Counted from the first letter of the stretch, positions 22,061-32,755 are shown. The stretch: DNA of 64,000 nt from Tritrichomonas musculus (GCA_039105265.1 JAPFFF010000017.1:2294001-2358000); one strand, 5' to 3'. Translations and numbers: made by a program. The notes: generated from the sequence alone by a model not told the origin.

Positions 22061-22353
22061 ATCTTTTATTTTAATTCTCGTTTTTTTCGTCTAACTTTTT
22101 GAAAGTTTTCTTTTGTATATAGCCTATAAAAGTATTCTGTTTCTATGATGAATTGATCGTCGTTTTCGATTAACATTAAACAAAAGATAAAAAGTAAAAT
22201 TTTGTATTTTGAATTACTCATCACATCACATTTAATTAAAAAGTGGTAACGCAGTTTCATATTTAAAATATTGGCCTTTTATTTTTTTTATTGTTTTTAA
22301 AAACTTCTAACTCTGTTTTTCATTCAAATAAAATTGACCTATGAAATGCTATT
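22061..22353. other. 5' flank of the second MULE
   Basis: It contains a 64-residue minus-strand open stretch (22260-22066) with a hydrophobic centre and a basic end. I do not recognise it, and it may be chance or a decayed upstream part of the MULE. Nothing else is visible. Confidence 0.3.
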
Positions 22354-22392
22354 TAAAAAATTGGACAAAATTAGGAAGCACAGAAATCTATC
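22354..22392. repeat. Right arm of an inverted repeat framing the second MULE
   Basis: Reverse complement of 18142-18179 with few mismatches; includes TTGGACAAAATTAGGAAGCA. It merges directly into the coding scrap of the P-type transposase. Confidence 0.5.
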
Positions 22393-23564
22393 GATTCTTT
22401 TATAAAATACAAAAACGAAATTCATAGACTTACTGAAAAAGTGAAAAGATTGGAAAAGGAAATTAAAAATCAAAAACGGGCAAATCACATTAATGATGAA
22501 CCGTTATTCATAGAGAATGAACTGCTAGAAGATGGAAATGATTCAAATAGCATATTGAAAGTAACTTTGGATTTAAACAATAAAAATAAATACGTTAGAC
22601 AATATTCTGATATTTATATTGCCGTATCATCTATTGCTTACATATTTGGATCTAAAAGCTAATGATTTTTAAGAAAGTATTTCCCTCTTCCTCATGAGAC
22701 ATTGATTAGGAGAAATATATCACCGATTGTGAAGTCAAATGTGAAAAATCTTGTTAATATTGAAGATTGCATAGTATCATAGATGATTTTATTAACAAAA
22801 ACGAAACGAATCAAGAAATTCATGTAACACTAGCCATTGATGCAGCCTCTTTCAAAGAAACTAGAGGTGAAACAATTTTAAAAAAATTCTTAGAGCTAAA
22901 ATACATTGATCCAGCCAAAATATACAACAATTTATTTGAATTTTTTATTCAACCAATAAACATCAACGTGAAACATTTTCCAATACATATTTCTCTAAAA
23001 GAAAATGGTTCGGCATCGAAAGAAACGATAGCACGCATTAAACAAATTCTGAAGATATTGAAAGAAAAGAATATTCATGTAGATTTTGTAGCAACAGATG
23101 GAGATAGACAACATGATTTACTTCATGATGACTTCTTTGAATTAATTTTAAATCTTCATAAATCAAACATGTCATTTACACAAATCATTGATAAAATTTC
23201 AAGTTCTAAGATACGGGAAATACCTATTTCAGATTTTCTTCATTTGCTTAAGATATTAAGAAGTAATTTAGTAAAATATGGTCTTGTTGTTGACAATAAA
23301 AACACAATAGCACTCAGAAAAGATCAATTATTAGATTATAATATGGGAAAAGCTCTGATGGATCTCTCTTCCCATGGTAAAATGAAAGATCACTATCCAC
23401 TTGAAATCTTTTCTTTTAAATTTAGTATACTATATAAAAAAACTTTAACGGCAATGGAGAAAACTAACTTTTTTAAAGTTAGTTTTTTTTTCAGATATGC
23501 AATGGAGAAAATCAATAAAAAAATCAATAAATTCAAAAACTTCCGCATTTTGCTGTTTTTCTAA
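22372..23564 (+). pseudogene. Broken P-element-type transposase
   Basis: No usable ATG is present. The first part (22372-22662) is a Lys/Glu-rich coiled coil followed by Tyr-Val-Arg-Gln-Tyr-Ser. A shift near 22660 and another near 22765 lead into 22767-23564. There I see an RNase-H-like first Asp (Leu-Ala-Ile-Asp-Ala-Ala), a second one (Val-Ala-Thr-Asp-Gly-Asp), and Asp-Phe-Leu-His-Leu-Leu-Lys-x-x-Arg-Ser-Asn-Leu. This last matches the Asp-Pro-Pro-His-Leu-x-Lys-x-x-Arg-Asn-Asn hallmark of P-element/THAP9 transposases, with Pro-Pro replaced. A later Gly-Lys-Met-Lys segment fits the family's Lys-Met block. The 3' end is scrambled by a palindromic AAACTAACTTTTTTAAAGTT stretch at 23464-23483. Plain DNA transposon, at least two shifts, no termini found. 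Confidence 0.55.
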
Positions 23565-24065
23565 GTATGTGAAAAAATTAAAATTGAGGGGAAAAAAATG
23601 TATGAAAAGATTTTTAAAATTATAAAAGTATTAGTTGTTTGAGCAATATATAAGCTATAAGCTGAAAGCATTTTTGAAATTTATTATTAGTCTTAAAATT
23701 TGATTTTAATGCATTTGTCTCAAAAAGTGGATTTTTTCTGAAATCAATTTTTTTGAACCAAACATAATATATCAAAGTCCACAATAATATCAAAAAAAAT
23801 TTAAGTTCATAAACAGTAATAATACATTAAAAATAATATTCATTACTCATCAGCCTTTGAAATTGCGGTTACTTAATGGCCACCCTATACATTCTTGCAA
23901 ACAAATATATGGATTGATTTAAAATATCGTATATATAATTATTTTTTAAATCTACATCAATGATTAAATATGCAAGAATATTTAAAAAATATTAATATCC
24001 CATCAAGAAAAATTTGTAAAATAATAAAACTTAAATTTGAAAAGAAAAAATTGAGAGAACAACTA
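23565..24065. other. Intergenic with a solo mariner-like end
   Basis: AT-rich. At 23846-23889, read on the minus strand, the sequence begins TATAGGGTGGCCATTAAGTA and resembles the terminal repeat of a Tc1/mariner element. No partner was found nearby, so it is at most a solo end. Confidence 0.3.
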
Positions 24066-24082
24066 TTGAATCTTGTCACAAG

Positions 24083-24246
24083 ATTTTGAAAGATATGTGT
24101 AAAAGGTGAAGTGACCAAAATTTTAAGAGGAAGTCAACTTATTAACAAAAAAACCCAATGTATAAATGGTTTGGATTTTTCATAAGTACATATAATATTT
24201 AATATAATATATAATAGTTGTTCTATTTACACATATCTTTCAAAAT
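24083..24246. repeat. 21-bp perfect inverted repeat, 122-base spacer
   Basis: Positions 24083-24103 and 24226-24246 are exact reverse complements (core TTTTGAAAGATATGTGTAAA). The left copy overlaps the 25-bp repeat, and the right one lies directly before the tandem array. Confidence 0.65.
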
Positions 24247-24275
24247 TTGAAATTCAAATAGACTTGTTAAAGTCC

Positions 24276-25078
24276 ATGGACCTGTGGACTTACAAAATTC
24301 ATTCAATTTTTTTTAGCATTTTTTATTTATTCACAAAATAAAAATTATTTATAATTTCTCTGAAATACACAGGTCCATCTGTCAGGACTTCCAAAATTCA
24401 TTCAATTTTTTTTAGCATTTTTTTATTTATTCACAAAATAAAAATAATTTATAATTTCTCTGAAATACACTGGTCCATCTGTCAGGACTTCCAAAATTCA
24501 TTCAATTTTTTTAGCATTTTATTATTTATTCACAAAATAAAAATTATTTATAATTTCTCTGAAATACACTGGTCCATCTGTCAGGACTTCCAAAATTCAT
24601 TCAATTTTTTTAGCATTTTATTATTTATTCACAAAATAAAAATTATTTATAATTTCTCTGAAATACACTGGTCCATCTGCCAGGACTTCCAAAATTCTTT
24701 CAATATTTTTAGCATTTTATTATTTATTCACAAAATAAAAATTATTTATAATTTCTCTGAAATACACTGGTCCATCTGCCAGGACTTCTAAAATTCTTTC
24801 AATATTTTTAGCATTTTTTTTTATTCACAAAATAAATGATCGAATTATTATTTCTCAGAAATAATCTGGTCCATCTGTCAGGACTTCAAAAATTCTTTCA
24901 ATTTTTTTAGCATTTTTTTTTATTCACAAAATATAAAATGTTTAAAAATTTCTCTGAAATACTCTGGTCCATCTGCCAGGACTAATAAAATTCTTTCAAT
25001 TATTTTAGCATTTTTTATTTTTTCACAAAATAAAAGAATTATAAAATTTCTTTGAAATATTTTGGTCCATCTAAAGGT
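24276..25078. repeat. Tandem array, about eight copies of a 98-100-bp unit
   Basis: The anchor GGTCCATCTGYCAGGACT recurs at 24372, 24472, 24571, 24670, 24769, 24868 and 24966; a degenerate first copy lies near 24279 and a truncated last one at 25064. Each unit continues with AAAATTC, a T-rich TTTAGCATTTT block, ATTCACAAAATAAA and AATTTCTCTGAAATA. Outer copies are more diverged than central ones, the usual result of unequal exchange. No open frame crosses the array. The first copy contains the symmetric AAGTCCATGGACCTGTGGACTT core (arms AAGTCCA and TGGACTT). Confidence 0.9.
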
Positions 25079-26620
25079 AAACGAATTTGGGTTTTTTTCA
25101 ATTTTCTTATTTTGTTAAATAATCATAAAATATAAATTTAATTTATTATCTTAAACATTTTTTATTTAGAAGCAAATAAGATCTGTCGTAGGGAAATTGG
25201 AATAATATCAATTTTAAAATATTTAATAGAAAAAGTGAAGAAATTGAATTTTAACGTCAAGTATGTATTCAAAATATTTCTAGGTGCTCTAAGAGGAATT
25301 TGCCTAGAAACTGTTTATTCTAACTCATTTTTATATATTATTTAATTATAATTAAATATGTATATATTAATATAATTTAAAATATATTTTATCTATAATA
25401 TAACATTATTATATATTATTTTTCTGAATAAAGCATATTTATAAATAAATATTTTGAAAGCATATACAAAATATATTGAGAACATAAAAATAAATAAAGT
25501 TATTAAATTTTCAGTATTTTTAAATAAAGACTATTCAATTTAAAAGAATTAAAAATGCAAATATCTTATTTTAAAATCATTTTACCAATATTATTATGGA
25601 TTTAAAAAAATATAAAATAATATAGATATATAAATGCATGTAAATATTGCTAATATTATATTAAATTGAGGAATTCTGATGAACATATTATAGTAAGCAT
25701 AAAGTAAATCAATTTTTTTTTTATAAATATAGATGAAAATAATTTGTATAATTATTAAAAAGTATGAAAAAATAATGAAATTTGTGAAAAATAATTAGAT
25801 TGGTAATGAAAAAATTATTTATCAAATTTGATTGTTTCAAATGTTTTTTTGAGCATGTGTTGATATTGAATTAACTGAATCTGTTGATGAATATCATTAA
25901 ACTGTTCTTTTTTGTTGAGTATTTTTAATATTGGGCTGTTCCTTTGCCAACTAATATCTTTTGGAGGGGACAATAAAATTGAAGTTCATCACCATAATAA
26001 GAAAAATACATATACTTAAATGATTTATTGTAATTTAAACTTGTTTTCTATTTTTTCCATTTGTTGCAAATGATTTAAAAAAGTTCAATTATATATACAA
26101 ATATTCATTAATATTCAAAATAAAAAAACATTTTAAAATATAGATATTAAATTAAAAATAATTTATGATAAATGTTTCTAAAATAAATTTTCATTGAAAA
26201 GATATATCAATATATACTTTTGGTTTTATCATTATATCACAAAAAGTTAGATAATTTAACAAAAAGTTACTATTCATAAAAAATTCATTGAAAAAATATT
26301 TTCATGATATTAGGGAAATGTTACGATTATTTTATTTTTTGTCTATATAGCCAATATTACATACTGACATACAATATAAATCATTAGAAGTGAAGTAATA
26401 ATCGAAACATTTTGTTCATGATTAATATCCTTAATAATCAAAAGTACAAAAAAAAGATAAATTTCTTCTCCGTAAGTTATAATATTATTTTAAAATATCA
26501 AAATATCTCTCATCAATGTGATTTTTTTTATAACTGGTCCAAAAGAACAATTGTTATTGATGTTTTTTTATTTTTTTTAACAGACAAAATAAACGGCCTC
26601 CGTTTACCTTTTTCAAATTA
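25079..26620. other. AT-rich stretch with one coding scrap
   Basis: About 1.5 kb. On the minus strand at 25985-25815 an open stretch of about 56 codons has ordinary protein composition (Pro-Pro-Lys-Asp-Ile-Ser-Trp-Gln, then a Gln/Lys-rich helix) and ends in TAA. It has no clear start and I do not recognise it. A plus-strand open stretch at 26418-26672 is Phe/Ile-rich, overlaps the 25-bp repeat and is not convincing. Confidence 0.35.
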
Positions 26621-26716
26621 TTCAAAATCTTGTGACAAGATTCAAAAATGTCTTATTTTTTTTGATGACTAAAATTTTTCATTCCATTTCATTTTTTTAA
26701 TAGGAATTAGACAAAG

Positions 26717-29347
26717 ATGGAACATCAAATTATAGAACTACTTTATACAATTGAAAAATCAACAATTAGTCCAAATGAATTTGTTGAATTACGAAACCAA
26801 TTTCAGAATGATGAATTACGCAAGTCTCTCTATAATATTATAATATTACCAAACTGTGATATTCATTATAGAAAAATTGCCATTTTCTTTTTAAAATATT
26901 CCCAAATACCAATTTCAACTCAAGAAATAACCCAATTCATCCCTTTGCTATTTGATGAAAATTTACAGGAATATATTTCTGAGTTATTTGTTCTTTCAAC
27001 TGATGATCAATATATTCAACATGGAATTTTACCTTTAATCAAAAACAACATCTTGCCAGATAACCCACAAGAAAACTTATTAAATGCATTTATTTACTGC
27101 TCATATTATCTAATTAAAATTAGAAAAATAAGGAACTTTGAAATTATTCAATTTCTTTTACAAATCATTGAGCAATACAATGATATTAGAGTCGAAATCA
27201 AAAGATTAGCATTAAAAGCAGTCATTAATCAATTTTTAATGGTTTCACCAAATGATATGGAAACAATTAATTCCGATTTAACGATTTTTTTTAATTTTTT
27301 CATAAAAATCGATGTACGCGCTAATTTTGGTCTACTCGATTATTTGTTAGATTTCATTAGTTGCAAAGTATACTTCATAAATGACCAAATTAGAGATAAA
27401 TTTAGTGAACAATTGATAAAAATTTTTGAAGAATTACCAAATGCTCCTCTTGACAGCGATGATCTTATAACATCAACAATACTCAGCTATTTAATCCAAA
27501 TTATGAGTGAACTAGGAATAGTAGCTCCATTTGAAAAACTTTTCCAATTTCTAGTTTATGGAGAAAAACAATTACAATATTTAAGAACAAGTGTTGATTT
27601 CTTTTTCAGTGTATTTCTTGGAAGCACTGATGAGCATGATGATAATGATGATTATGATAATGAAGAAGAATTTGAAGTTAACTTGCGAACATTAAATGAT
27701 ACACAATCACAAATTCAAATTTACATGTTAAATCAATCTATGGATTACATTAATAATGTAATCAAATTTTTAAAGACACAAATCAATCAAAGTTTACCAG
27801 TAAATTTAGCAATTTTCATTTTTCTAAACCAAATGCCCACTTTAGAAGATTTTGATATTTCTTTGATATGCGCATTTGATGATCCAATTTTACAGTACGT
27901 TCTCATTGATTATTCCATTTCCAAAATTAGTCAAAATCGATCCTTAGACAATCGCTTTTACGACTTTTTTATGCAAAATTATAAAAATTTTGCATACGCC
28001 TCATTAAAGTCACACAATCCATTTTTAATACTTGCTACATTTGATCTTATATATAATTCACCAATTGAAATTATAGAATCAGATATATATGTTTATACAT
28101 TAATTGCATCAATGAAAAGTGTATACCCTTGCTTTGAATATGAAGATAATAAAATTGAATTTCTTACTTGTATAGCTAATTATTTAACAGAGTTCGATAC
28201 TTTACAGAATTTAAATTTGGTATTAAACGATGATCCAAATACGAGAAGGTTCAAAAGTAGTAGTGTTTTCAAGCTTCCAGATACTACAATCAACTTGTTT
28301 AAGCAAAATGCTGACAGTTTGTTTGGTGAAGGATTATTAGAAATTTTCAATGATTGCAAAGGAAATCCAGAAATAGTTAACGAATTTACCAAAATTATTC
28401 AAATTTTTGCAGGTGGCGATATTAATCGATTCATTTGTCGCAATCATAATAATAATGAATTTCTTGTTGATTTATCTGTTTATTCAACATTTTTCCCAGA
28501 GATCTTCCAGTTCTTTGAGAAAATAATTGGCAATTGCTTATCAAATTCCTCAATAAGCCATTGTGTTTATCAAATATTTATAGCAATATTTTCTAATATT
28601 CAGCATAATCAAATGTATTTAAGATATATCGAATTAATGTACGGACACTTTATTAATTGCAATTTTGATGAATTAGTAAATATTTATGGAATTGAATTAA
28701 TTCCAAGAATTTTCATCAGATACGGAAAATTGGAGAAAATTGATGATTTCTGCATCAAACTATGCCAAGCAAATCCTTTAAATTTATTAAAACTCATTTA
28801 TGAATTTTCATTCATATTAATAAATCCAAATAATGTTTATCAAGAAAAGAAAGTTAAAATGTTATGCTCATTATTACCAAATCTTTTATCGAAAAAAACA
28901 AAATTTTATTCGAAATCTATTACTTGCATTTTTGCAAGAGTAGCATTGCATGATAAAGATAAATTAGTGAATTATCTTGGACGCAATTTAGAACACTTTT
29001 TAAAAAATGTATACAAATATTATGTTGATTTATTTAAGAATTTCTCAGAATTAGAACAGAGAATGATCATAGTTTTTCATGCCTTGTTTTCAGACAAACC
29101 TGAAATTGCTCAAATAACAATAATGCTCCAAAGACTAATGATTGAAAACTTATACGATGTATTTACAAAACCAGAGGAATTTCATTATCAGTTTTCATCT
29201 TTGGGCTTGATTAAAGAAAATACATTCTATGATGACATAGAATTTTTGTCTCATCCTTTGATATCAAGCAGTATTACACAGCTCATCCAAATCACTAAGA
29301 CAGAGCATTTGTTTGAAAGCTTTTTGAATACTTTTCCAAATTTATGA
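26717..29347 (+). CDS. HEAT-repeat protein, probably importin-beta/karyopherin-like
   Basis: An 876-residue all-helical protein. The N-terminus resembles an importin-beta N-terminal repeat: a leucine-rich first helix, then Tyr-Arg-Lys-Ile-Ala-Ile-Phe-Phe-Leu-Lys at residues 51-60, where karyopherins have Arg-x-x-Ala-Ala-x-x-Leu-Lys. Repeating helix pairs follow. An acidic insertion near residues 301-316 (Asp-Glu-His-Asp-Asp-Asn-Asp-Asp) sits mid-protein, as acidic loops do in importins. If correct it carries cargo through nuclear pores under Ran control. Sequence conservation is weak, and a different HEAT scaffold is possible. Upstream, TTTCATTTTTTT at about 26687 resembles the trichomonad initiator. 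Confidence 0.5.
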   Translation: MEHQIIELLYTIEKSTISPNEFVELRNQFQNDELRKSLYNIIILPNCDIHYRKIAIFFLKYSQIPISTQEITQFIPLLFDENLQEYISELFVLSTDDQYIQHGILPLIKNNILPDNPQENLLNAFIYCSYYLIKIRKIRNFEIIQFLLQIIEQYNDIRVEIKRLALKAVINQFLMVSPNDMETINSDLTIFFNFFIKIDVRANFGLLDYLLDFISCKVYFINDQIRDKFSEQLIKIFEELPNAPLDSDDLITSTILSYLIQIMSELGIVAPFEKLFQFLVYGEKQLQYLRTSVDFFFSVFLGSTDEHDDNDDYDNEEEFEVNLRTLNDTQSQIQIYMLNQSMDYINNVIKFLKTQINQSLPVNLAIFIFLNQMPTLEDFDISLICAFDDPILQYVLIDYSISKISQNRSLDNRFYDFFMQNYKNFAYASLKSHNPFLILATFDLIYNSPIEIIESDIYVYTLIASMKSVYPCFEYEDNKIEFLTCIANYLTEFDTLQNLNLVLNDDPNTRRFKSSSVFKLPDTTINLFKQNADSLFGEGLLEIFNDCKGNPEIVNEFTKIIQIFAGGDINRFICRNHNNNEFLVDLSVYSTFFPEIFQFFEKIIGNCLSNSSISHCVYQIFIAIFSNIQHNQMYLRYIELMYGHFINCNFDELVNIYGIELIPRIFIRYGKLEKIDDFCIKLCQANPLNLLKLIYEFSFILINPNNVYQEKKVKMLCSLLPNLLSKKTKFYSKSITCIFARVALHDKDKLVNYLGRNLEHFLKNVYKYYVDLFKNFSELEQRMIIVFHALFSDKPEIAQITIMLQRLMIENLYDVFTKPEEFHYQFSSLGLIKENTFYDDIEFLSHPLISSSITQLIQITKTEHLFESFLNTFPNL

Positions 29348-29545
29348 TGAAAATTTTAATTCAATTTTGCAAATTTAATTATATATAAATATTGCACGAA
29401 ATAATAAGGTTTTTTTAAAATTATTTTCTTTATATATATAAAATATTTAAATAAATAGTATTATTGCATTTATATATTTTTTAATAATAAAATTTATGAT
29501 ATTTTGATATTTTTATCATATAAAATACGTTTGATAAAAAAATTT

Positions 29546-32296
29546 ATGAATGAAGAAAATCAAGATGAAGCAACTCATCCAGCAATTTTGGAACTAAATC
29601 GCCTTGTTGAAGAAAAACAAATATCACCCGAGGATGCAAAGAAATTGAGTTTCAGGTTTAAAAAATTACAAGACGCTTTTACACAATCATGCAATACAGA
29701 ACAAATATTAATGCGAAGAACTCGTAATTTAAACAAAGAATTAAAAGCACAAAAATTAACAATAGAAAATTCTGCTCAACAACAACTCGGACATCGTTCA
29801 CAATTATCTGAATTAAGACAATCTGTTACTGCTATGCAAGTAGATTTAGAGTCCCTTAAAGATCAAATAAGTAGTACGCAAATAAATACCAAAATGAAAA
29901 TTAAAGAATTGGAAAAATTAGATGATAAGGTATCGAAGGCACAAGAAAATCAAAGATCAACATTAGATCCACAAAAAAGACAAATTCAAGAAGAAAATGC
30001 AAGCCTTGAAGAAATGATTTCACAAAGAAAGGACAAAATTAAAAATTTAATTAAAGAAGGCCAGGATCTTCAGGTTCGAATACAAAAAAGCGATAAACAA
30101 ATTCAAGAATTAGATGTAAAAAAGAAAGAATTGAACAAAAGAGTTTTAGATATTAGTGCTTTTCCAGTGAAAGTTCGAGCGAAAGCCCAAAATGCTGAAA
30201 ATTCTTTAAAAGCGATGCTAAATGATGAAGACAATACAATAGCACAATTGAAAAATGTTGAAGAGGGGATTTCCAACCAATTAAACAAACAAAGAGAATA
30301 TGAAAACGAAATACAACACATTATAAACGATACAAATGGAATGGAAGATACAACAGATCAACTCAAGAAGCAACATGACTCTATTAAAGTCGAAACATCA
30401 ACCCAAAAGGAAGTTAGATTACAACGCGAATATGAATTTCGAACATTAAATAAAACCATCAAAGATACAGATTATACAGTTTCAGTGCTTGACCAGAAAT
30501 ACAATTTATTAATCAAAGAAATCGAGCGGAAAGAGTCAGAGATATTTAAAATGCAAGAAGCAATTGCACGTTTTATGCTTGAAAAAGAATCAATGCTATC
30601 TCAATTAAAAAAATGCAAACAAGAGGCTGATAATGAGAGGCAAAGAAATGTAAATTTACAACATGAGCTTGATAAAGTGGTTGAAGGACGTGAAAACGCA
30701 GTTAAAGCAGTTTTAGCATTAGAATCTGTTAATGCCAAAGTTTTAGATCAAGTCAAAGAAGCTTTAGTTATAAAAGATAAAAAACAAGGTGTCTTAGACC
30801 AAATTGTTAAGAAAGAAAAGGATTTAATACAATCTTTAAAGGAATCAGCATTAATTCGAAACAGAAAAGTACGTGAACTAGCAAAAGTTAGGAAGAAAGT
30901 TGTTGATGCAAAAACAGTCGTATCTGAAAAGAATATGCATTATTTAGATTTGACCCGGAAATTGGAAAGATGCTCCCAAATTTTACTTGATGTTTCACAA
31001 TTATATGAAAAAGCTAAAATCGAGCGAAATCGTTATGTTAACACAATTCAAACATCGCAACAAATGACTGTTGAATTTAAAGAAAAAATTAAAATTCTTG
31101 ATAATGAAGTCGATGTTTTAAGAGGAGAGTTAAATCAAGTATATGCTGCAGTTAAGGCCCAAAAATTTGAACTTAACGATGCATTTAAAAGGAAGGAAGC
31201 AACAAAATGCCAATTGAAACAAGAAGAAGATAAATATAAAGATTTACAGAAACAAATAGATTACCAGGTGTCAGAAACATCAAGACTTAACACAGTGCTA
31301 CAACATGTGGAAGAATTAATTAATCAACAACAAGGAAGATACTCAATACAAGCTGATGATTGCGCTAATATACAGCGAATGCTAATTGATAAACAAGATG
31401 AACTTTGTATTGTATATGAACAATATAATAGGCACGAAGAAGTGATGAGAAAAGGCGAAGCAATTCTAAAAGAGAAAGAAGAAGAATTAAAGATACTTAA
31501 TTTACAATTGAACGATTTTGCTCGAAAAATCGACATTCTTCAACGAAAAATACCACTATTACGAAAGTACCAAGACGATATAGAAGAACTTCAAATACAA
31601 ATCGATAAAGAACAAAAAGAAGTTGACACATTAACTCGAAAACTTGAAGTTCCAGATGCAAATGAGCGAAAAAGACAATATACAGGACGCGATTTCTCAA
31701 ATAATGAACTTGATGCGAAAATCTCACTTTACGAACAACGAGTAAGTGATAAAAAGAGAACAGTTGTTGAAAAACAGATCATTTTACGCGATATAAATGA
31801 GAACATTACTAAAATCAAAGAAGAAATTGGAAGTAAAACATCTCCAAAATCAACCAACACTCTCGAAAAAGGAGGAAATGTTCGCGCAAATACAATGAAA
31901 ATACGCAGAAAAAAGATGGCTGCCTTATCAGAAATGGCAATATATCAAGCAAAACAAGATGAATTACAAGAACAGAAAAAAGCGGTTGAAGATGAAATCA
32001 GAGAAGCTGGAAGTCGAACCCAAAGAGGAGAAGCATTTGATGAATATGCTGAGAAAATGGTCAGAATGCATCAAAGAGATATCAGAACAGCATCATCACC
32101 TAAAAGAAGGTCAATATTTGATTCTGATGATGAGGATGATGAAGAACGACCTCCAGGAAGACAAAAATTCGATGCTTACCCAACTGCAGATGGCCTTTCA
32201 AGACCCTATGGACAATTTCCAGTTTTTCAACCAGGAGATCCATCACCAAATTTAAGATATTACAAGAAAGAAGATGTCAGACCAATTGTTGTTTAA
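29546..32296 (+). CDS. CCDC146/MBO2-like flagellar coiled-coil protein
   Basis: A 916-residue protein, almost all coiled coil, long helices with Lys/Glu/Gln heptads. The ATG at 29546 is taken; upstream in-frame sequence has no ATG. The C-terminus is diagnostic: after an acidic Asp-Asp-Glu-Asp-Asp-Glu-Glu stretch come Arg-Pro-Tyr-Gly, Phe-Gln-Pro-Gly-Asp-Pro and Arg-Pro-Ile-Val-Val. This mirrors the end of human CCDC146 and Chlamydomonas MBO2 (Pro-Phe-Gly, Phe-Lys-Pro-x-x-Pro-Gly, Lys-Pro-Val). Those proteins sit on axonemal or centriolar microtubules and MBO2 is needed for the normal flagellar beat. Length matches the family. With IFT139 downstream it marks a flagellated cell. Confidence 0.75.
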   Translation: MNEENQDEATHPAILELNRLVEEKQISPEDAKKLSFRFKKLQDAFTQSCNTEQILMRRTRNLNKELKAQKLTIENSAQQQLGHRSQLSELRQSVTAMQVDLESLKDQISSTQINTKMKIKELEKLDDKVSKAQENQRSTLDPQKRQIQEENASLEEMISQRKDKIKNLIKEGQDLQVRIQKSDKQIQELDVKKKELNKRVLDISAFPVKVRAKAQNAENSLKAMLNDEDNTIAQLKNVEEGISNQLNKQREYENEIQHIINDTNGMEDTTDQLKKQHDSIKVETSTQKEVRLQREYEFRTLNKTIKDTDYTVSVLDQKYNLLIKEIERKESEIFKMQEAIARFMLEKESMLSQLKKCKQEADNERQRNVNLQHELDKVVEGRENAVKAVLALESVNAKVLDQVKEALVIKDKKQGVLDQIVKKEKDLIQSLKESALIRNRKVRELAKVRKKVVDAKTVVSEKNMHYLDLTRKLERCSQILLDVSQLYEKAKIERNRYVNTIQTSQQMTVEFKEKIKILDNEVDVLRGELNQVYAAVKAQKFELNDAFKRKEATKCQLKQEEDKYKDLQKQIDYQVSETSRLNTVLQHVEELINQQQGRYSIQADDCANIQRMLIDKQDELCIVYEQYNRHEEVMRKGEAILKEKEEELKILNLQLNDFARKIDILQRKIPLLRKYQDDIEELQIQIDKEQKEVDTLTRKLEVPDANERKRQYTGRDFSNNELDAKISLYEQRVSDKKRTVVEKQIILRDINENITKIKEEIGSKTSPKSTNTLEKGGNVRANTMKIRRKKMAALSEMAIYQAKQDELQEQKKAVEDEIREAGSRTQRGEAFDEYAEKMVRMHQRDIRTASSPKRRSIFDSDDEDDEERPPGRQKFDAYPTADGLSRPYGQFPVFQPGDPSPNLRYYKKEDVRPIVV

Positions 32297-32755
32297 TTTA
32301 TTTGATTATTATATTATTTAATAAAATTGTATTGTAATGCAAACTTTTAATATATTTCACATTTTTTTTAATCCATAAGCATTTTTTTTACTTATCGATT
32401 AACAAACATGCTTATGAATTAAATTTTATTGAATTTGACCAAATAATTACCTTATAAATTAAAACATTTTATATAATAAAATTTGAATACTCTACTGAAA
32501 AAAATTATATGTGTTTTCAGAAAATTGAATAATCTTTTCAAAATTCTTCTATACAAAAATAATAAAAAAAAAATATAAAAGGAATTCTAAAAAATAAAAA
32601 ATATTGAATCAAGCATGCAATAATATCTTATATATAATTGACTCTCATGCATTTAAGAACAGATTTATTATATATAAAAAAGAAATACAGAAATAAAATA
32701 TTTGTTAAAAAAAACAAAGAGTTGCAAATTATATCTAATATATAATAACCTTTAT
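32297..32755. other. Convergent intergenic region
   Basis: About 460 AT-rich bases between the ends of two genes. A 9-bp inverted repeat (CATAAGCAT ... ATGCTTATG, 32373-32413) could form a stem in either transcript end. Nothing else is supported. Confidence 0.4.

Larger units (their letters stand above)
24066..26645. repeat. Region between perfect 25-bp inverted repeats
   Basis: Positions 24066-24090 and 26621-26645 are exact reverse complements over 25 bases. Each contains the perfect odd palindrome AATCTTGTCACAAGATT. The enclosed 2.5 kb carries the 99-bp tandem array, a minus-strand coding scrap (25815-25985) and AT-rich filler. No target duplication is visible beside the arms, so it may be a transposable element with unusual ends or two copies of a protein-binding palindrome. 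Confidence 0.55.

Noticed and set aside
24241-25080. CRISPR array
   Set aside because: Units are contiguous 99-bp tandem copies without unique spacers, in a eukaryotic genome.
26412-26672. 86-residue plus-strand frame before the importin-like gene
   Set aside because: Low-complexity Phe/Ile/Lys composition and overlap with the 25-bp inverted repeat; no family resemblance.
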